From Deltaproteobacteria bacterium (lineage in GTDB: Bacteria; Bdellovibrionota; UBA2394): a stretch of DNA of 64,000 nt. The notes under the pieces are model-generated. The model did no database searches and was not told where the DNA came from. It saw nothing but the letters and a program-made list of their open reading frames with translations. The position numbers and the translations under genes were made by a program. Shown here one piece after another: positions 60,855-64,000 of the stretch (the stretch's first letter is position 1; every line of letters begins with the position of its first letter). The DNA lies in the NCBI GenBank assembly GCA_017302715.1, contig JAFLCD010000001.1, positions 372,001-436,000 on the forward strand. Reading direction: 5' to 3'.

Positions 60855-61648
60855 GTTTTGAATTTTTTGATTTTTCGACTCTGCCTTCAAGTTTTCAGTA
60901 CATCTTTATTTTTTGTGTGGGTCTTTGCGTAGGAAGTTTTCTCAATGTCGTCATTGTTCGACTTCCACGTGGTCGATCTATTGTTTCTCCGAGTTCTCGA
61001 TGCGGATTTTGTAAAACAGCTTTGAAAGCTTGGATGAATATTCCCGTCTTTAGTTTTATGGCGTCAGGAGGACAGTGCTCTCACTGTGGCTATGCCTATT
61101 CGTTTCGCTACACCATGGTTGAACTTCTCACGGCTGTTTTGTTTTTATCTATTTATTCGGCCTATGGCTGGTCGGTGGAGTGTTTGATTTTTTCTCTCTT
61201 TGCTGCGGCCTTAGTCGTGATGTCTTTTATCGATTTAGAATTCAGAATTATTCCCGATACGATTAGCTTAGGTGGTTGGGCTGTCGCTCTCGGTTTGAGT
61301 TTGATTCAAATTCCTCATTACCCCATAGATTTTTTGCCAAGCCTTTTAGGTTCGCTCACCGGCTTTGTTGGATTTTGGGGTTTGAGTCGCCTCTATTATC
61401 TAGTGAATTTGGAAGAAGGTTTAGGCGGAGGTGATGTGAAGTTGATGGGATTTATCGGCGCTGTCATTGGAATTCAAGGAGTGATCACCACTATTTTAGT
61501 AGGATCACTTTTAGGATCGCTGGTTGGAATTTTGTTTATGGTTTTCTTTAAAAAGACCAAGCGCTTCCCCATTCCCTTTGGACCTTTCTTAGCGGTAGGT
61601 GCTTTGGTCGCTGTCTTTCAACTGGATAGAATTTTTTGGGGACAATAG
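60851..61648 (+). CDS. pilD: Prepilin peptidase (A24 family)
   Basis: The 265-residue integral membrane aspartyl protease has the N-terminal methylase region GSFLNVVIVRLPRGRSIV, a CxxC-type zinc pair (CGFCKTAL and CSHCGYAY), and the catalytic Asp residues in SFIDLEFRIIPDTISL and LGGGDVKLMGFIGA. It cleaves and N-methylates prepilins. It is the only prepilin peptidase in the window. It overlaps pilI by 4 nt and shares its stop region with pilS. Confidence 0.94.
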   Translation: MSFEFFDFSTLPSSFQYIFIFCVGLCVGSFLNVVIVRLPRGRSIVSPSSRCGFCKTALKAWMNIPVFSFMASGGQCSHCGYAYSFRYTMVELLTAVLFLSIYSAYGWSVECLIFSLFAAALVVMSFIDLEFRIIPDTISLGGWAVALGLSLIQIPHYPIDFLPSLLGSLTGFVGFWGLSRLYYLVNLEEGLGGGDVKLMGFIGAVIGIQGVITTILVGSLLGSLVGILFMVFFKKTKRFPIPFGPFLAVGALVAVFQLDRIFWGQ

Positions 61649-62874
61649 TGAATCAACATCGCTCGATTCGATTTGATTTTTTACTTTCGATGGGAGTTCT
61701 CACTTTTCTTGCACTCGTGATCAGTGGAGCGATGCTTTATTTTTTATTTGGCTTTGATCGATCGGCAACTGAAATCACCCCCTTTCAATATAGACTTTTC
61801 TTGATCGCTCTCATTATGGAGGGCTGCTTAATTTTGAGCGGCTCTGTTTTTTTATGTCGCCGCATTTTTTTAAATCCTCTTAAAAATTTAAGCGATGTGT
61901 CTCAAGCCTTCCTCGATGAAAACTGGTCGGCTCGCTGTACGGTTGAAAGACTCGATGAGCTTGGACAAGTTTCTCAAGCACTCAATGAAATGGCGAAAAA
62001 AATTCAGGATCGTGAAAAAAAATTAGTTCTGACGATCGAATCACTCAAAAAAGCGAATGAAGAAATTGAACTCGCTCAGAACGAACAACTTCAAATTGAA
62101 AAACTCGCATCGATCGGGCGTTTAGCGGCGGGTGTGGCGCATGAAGTGGGGAATCCTCTAGGTGCAGTTTCTGGCTACGTTGATATTCTTCGACGCTCGC
62201 TAGCAAAAATTCCAAATATTTCTAAAGAAGATGTAGAACTCTGCGATCGAATTGAAAATGAAACGAATCGAATTAGTAGAATCATTCGCGCTCTTCTTCA
62301 GCAAGCCCGTCCAGCCAAAGATAGAATTCGCGGAGTGAAAGTAAAACCTGTTTTAGTTCGTAGTCTTCAGTTAGCTCAAGTGCCTTCGTCGATCGATGTC
62401 AGTTTTGATTTTGAAACTGAAGATGCCGAAGTTTTGGCTGAAGAGGATCAACTCGTTCAAGTTTTTCTCAATTTGATCATCAATGCTCGTCAAGCCATGG
62501 AAACAAAAAAAGAAGTAGGACGTCTTAAGTTGAGATGTGTCCAAAGACGTTTGCCTGTTTATAAAGGACCGGGAAATGCAGAGCCTCCTGATTTTGATAC
62601 GTCTGTGGTGCGCGCGCTGAAGCCCGAAATTTATTGGGTAGTTAGTGTTGAGGATAATGGCAGCGGAATTTCTGAAGAAGATCAGAAAAAACTTTTCGAG
62701 CCCTTCTTTTCAACGAAGGCTCCTGGAAAAGGAACGGGTTTAGGTTTGTACGTAACAAAAAGTATTATCGAAAGTTTTCGAGGCGCTATCGTCGTTCGTT
62801 CGGCTGTCGGTTATGGAACTTCTTTCTCAGTCTTCTTGCCCCAAAACTCTGACTATCTTGCGATAGCGACTTAA
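61648..62874 (+). CDS. pilS: Sensor histidine kinase, NtrB/PilS type
   Basis: The 408-residue kinase has two membrane segments (about 11-35 and 49-70) with almost no periplasmic loop and a HAMP domain. The phosphoacceptor is His165 in GRLAAGVAHEVGNPLGAVSG. ATPase motifs are NLIINARQAM (N box), VSVEDNGSGISEEDQ (G1) and APGKGTGLGLYVTKSI (G2). The GTG start at 61648 overlaps the pilD stop codon; an upstream TTG at 61636 is less likely. It should phosphorylate the response regulator encoded 390 nt downstream. Confidence 0.88.
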   Translation: MNQHRSIRFDFLLSMGVLTFLALVISGAMLYFLFGFDRSATEITPFQYRLFLIALIMEGCLILSGSVFLCRRIFLNPLKNLSDVSQAFLDENWSARCTVERLDELGQVSQALNEMAKKIQDREKKLVLTIESLKKANEEIELAQNEQLQIEKLASIGRLAAGVAHEVGNPLGAVSGYVDILRRSLAKIPNISKEDVELCDRIENETNRISRIIRALLQQARPAKDRIRGVKVKPVLVRSLQLAQVPSSIDVSFDFETEDAEVLAEEDQLVQVFLNLIINARQAMETKKEVGRLKLRCVQRRLPVYKGPGNAEPPDFDTSVVRALKPEIYWVVSVEDNGSGISEEDQKKLFEPFFSTKAPGKGTGLGLYVTKSIIESFRGAIVVRSAVGYGTSFSVFLPQNSDYLAIAT

Positions 62875-62876
62875 TG

Positions 62877-63103
62877 GGGGTCGGGTTAAAAAGGTGCCAG
62901 GTCAGCTTCATCATTATTGAGTCTTAAAAATCGTCGTAAAAACCTTTTATTCGCTGCAGTCGGTAGGAATACGAGGGCTCTCCCTGAGAGGGGACCTCCT
63001 CATATTCCTAACGGCGGCGCAAACGAAAATTCTTAAAACGATTTTTAAGACTCAATAATGGCTATCTGACTAAGCTGACCTGGCACCTTTTTAACCCGAC
63101 CCC
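62877..63103. repeat. 227-bp imperfect palindrome with perfect 32-bp ends
   Basis: The 392-nt gap between pilS and pilR is filled mostly by this element. The outermost 32 bp (62877-62908) are a perfect inverted copy of 63072-63103. A second perfect arm of 23 bp pairs 62912-62934 with 63038-63060. The centre is also near-palindromic, with TAGGAAT and ATTCCTA arms and an inner CTCTC/GAGAG stem at 62978-62990. It starts 2 nt after the pilS stop and codes for nothing evident. The ends contain GGTGCCAGG, as in REP/RAYT-type or MITE elements. No target duplication is obvious. Confidence 0.85.
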
Positions 63104-63173
63104 ACATAAACTATTAAATTATCTGAGGTTTCTTCCACCCCTATCGTTGCGCAAAGCGTTAATATAAACTAAA

Positions 63174-63214
63174 TGCAGGGCTATTTTATTCACAGTAAAA
63201 ATTACAGCCCTGCA
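63174..63214 (+). promoter_or_regulatory. Inverted repeat upstream of pilR
   Basis: TGCAGGGCT (63174-63182) and AGCCCTGCA (63206-63214) form a perfect 9-bp inverted repeat, with an inner ATTTT/AAAAT pairing. A further TGCAGG half-site follows at 63222. It lies 53 nt before the pilR ATG. It could be a protein-binding dyad for the activator or an RNA hairpin in the leader. I see no clear promoter in 63104-63266. Confidence 0.45.
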
Positions 63215-63266
63215 AAGAGTGTGCAGGTTTTAAGAAAAGTATCGGTCATAAAGAGGGGAGAATCGA

Positions 63267-64000
63267 ATGTCGCTTGTCACTGTTTCCCAAGAAAAGAAAA
63301 AAGTTCTTATCGTCGACGATGAAAGCGGAATGAGACATATGCTTTCGGTTTTGCTTGAACGCGAAGGCTATCATATTGATTCAGCTCAAGATGGAAAAGA
63401 AGGTTTAGAAAAAATCAAACTCAATACTTACGATCTTGTTCTCTGCGATATTCGTATGCCGGAGATGGATGGTCTTACTTTCTTAGAGTCTACTAAAAAT
63501 CTCAATCGATCGATTCCTGTCATTATGATGTCTGCTTTTGGAAATGTAGACACCGCTATCGAAGCCATGAAAAAAGGTGCTTACGATTACGTCAGTAAGC
63601 CATTCAAAGCCGATGAAATTCTTTTGCGCTTGCAGCGATTAACCGCCCAAGAAAATTTAATGTTTGAGAATCAATCTCTTAAAAGAGTTCTTCATCAAGA
63701 AACTTCTTTTAGCAATATCATCGCTCGTTCTCCGCGAATGTTAGAAATTTTTGATACGATTCGAAAAATCGCAGATTACAAAACGACCGTTCTTATTTCT
63801 GGAGAGAGCGGATCGGGTAAAGAACTTATCGCGCGCGCGATTCATTTTAATTCTCCACGTGCGAACAAACCTTTCATTGCGATCAATTGTAGTGCGATTC
63901 CGGAAAACCTCCTTGAGAGCGAACTCTTTGGTTATATGAAGGGTTCGTTTACAGGTGCGAATAAAGATAAAAAAGGATTGTTTGAAGAAGCTCATGGCGG
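63267..64000 (+). CDS. pilR: Sigma-54-dependent response regulator, NtrC/PilR type (partial)
   Basis: The open frame from ATG 63267, with GAGGGGAG upstream, runs off the right edge after 244 codons. The receiver domain has Asp17/Asp18, the phosphorylation site Asp61 in [13 protein letters not shown] and Lys111 in VSKPFKADE. The AAA+ domain has Walker [17 protein letters not shown] and the sigma-54 contact loop GSFTGA, a Ser variant of GAFTGA. It should activate -24/-12 promoters after phosphorylation by the upstream kinase. The rest of the AAA+ domain and the DNA-binding domain lie outside the window. The PilR name rests on neighbours. Confidence 0.9.
   Translation, partial: MSLVTVSQEKKKVLIVDDESGMRHMLSVLLEREGYHIDSAQDGKEGLEKIKLNTYDLVLCDIRMPEMDGLTFLESTKNLNRSIPVIMMSAFGNVDTAIEAMKKGAYDYVSKPFKADEILLRLQRLTAQENLMFENQSLKRVLHQETSFSNIIARSPRMLEIFDTIRKIADYKTTVLISGESGSGKELIARAIHFNSPRANKPFIAINCSAIPENLLESELFGYMKGSFTGANKDKKGLFEEAHG

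Noticed and set aside
63741-63995. Open frames on both strands inside the last kilobase
   Set aside because: They are shadows of the pilR reading frame, which is well supported by receiver and AAA+ motifs.
1-64000. rRNA, tRNA, CRISPR arrays, insertion sequences, prophage genes
   Set aside because: I found no cloverleaf, repeat-spacer array, transposase or phage structural gene. The only transposon-like item is the palindrome at 62877-63103.

Overview
The window is an AT-rich, tightly packed bacterial chromosome segment with about 60 protein genes and no rRNA, tRNA or CRISPR array that I can see. Several traits together point to a Gram-negative predator-like lineage of the former Deltaproteobacteria, most likely Bdellovibrionota. 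These are the myxobacterial-style type IV pilus order pilH-pilI-pilD-pilS-pilR, a Tad-like secretion cluster with FHA domains, a DUF4388 (PATAN) protein, many exported proteins of unknown function, and amino-acid catabolism (LIV transporter, 2-oxoacid:ferredoxin oxidoreductase, split proline catabolism). The lineage is an inference; no rRNA or marker phylogeny is possible here.

Layout. 1-4.7 kb: a lipoprotein fragment, an LplT-like MFS carrier, two divergent exported proteins, and an HTH/nucleotidyltransferase pair resembling a toxin-antitoxin module. 4.7-7.6 kb: both subunits of a type IIB topoisomerase (topo VI), rare in bacteria. 7.7-18.3 kb: a TPR-like membrane protein, a PcrA/UvrD helicase, Sua5/TsaC, an HD-GYP protein, upp-hpt-ridA, a DUF4388 protein and asnS. 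18.3-24.3 kb: a lipoprotein, a signal-peptide-bearing methyltransferase, a 1145-residue exported protein and a small zincin-like protein. 24.3-32.4 kb: vapBC, an aminotransferase, lspA-lgt, then on the other strand tatD-holB-tmk, a trypsin-like protease and an M14 carboxypeptidase. 32.5-36.8 kb: a four-gene FHA/Tad-like secretion operon. 36.9-39.4 kb: an orphan RHH regulator and ruvCAB. 39.5-50.5 kb: an exported protein with a His/Cys pair, a parvulin, livKHMGF, korAB and a DMT transporter. 50.5-59 kb: a GGDEF sensor, proline dehydrogenase and P5C dehydrogenase, murF and two membrane proteins. 59.1-64 kb: pilH, pilI, pilD, pilS, a 227-bp palindromic element, and the start of pilR.

The most unusual signal is regulatory. 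I find seven -24/-12 (sigma-54) promoter sequences, each with GG-N10-GC spacing, in front of transcription units that all begin with an exported or envelope protein of unknown role; one of them is the FHA/Tad-like cluster. The same window encodes a sigma-54 activator of the NtrC/PilR type next to its kinase. In three of these promoters the start codon lies exactly 14 nt from the -12 C, which implies almost leaderless mRNAs. This suggests a sigma-54-controlled set of exported proteins linked to pilus or secretion functions. It is a testable proposal, not a demonstrated regulon.

Other points of interest are the topo VI operon, the minimal secretion cluster with two FHA proteins and no pilin gene, the exported methyltransferase, the operator that overlaps its own gene's start codon at 3617-3638, the long palindrome splitting the pilS-pilR pair, and convergent genes whose stop codons repeatedly share four bases.
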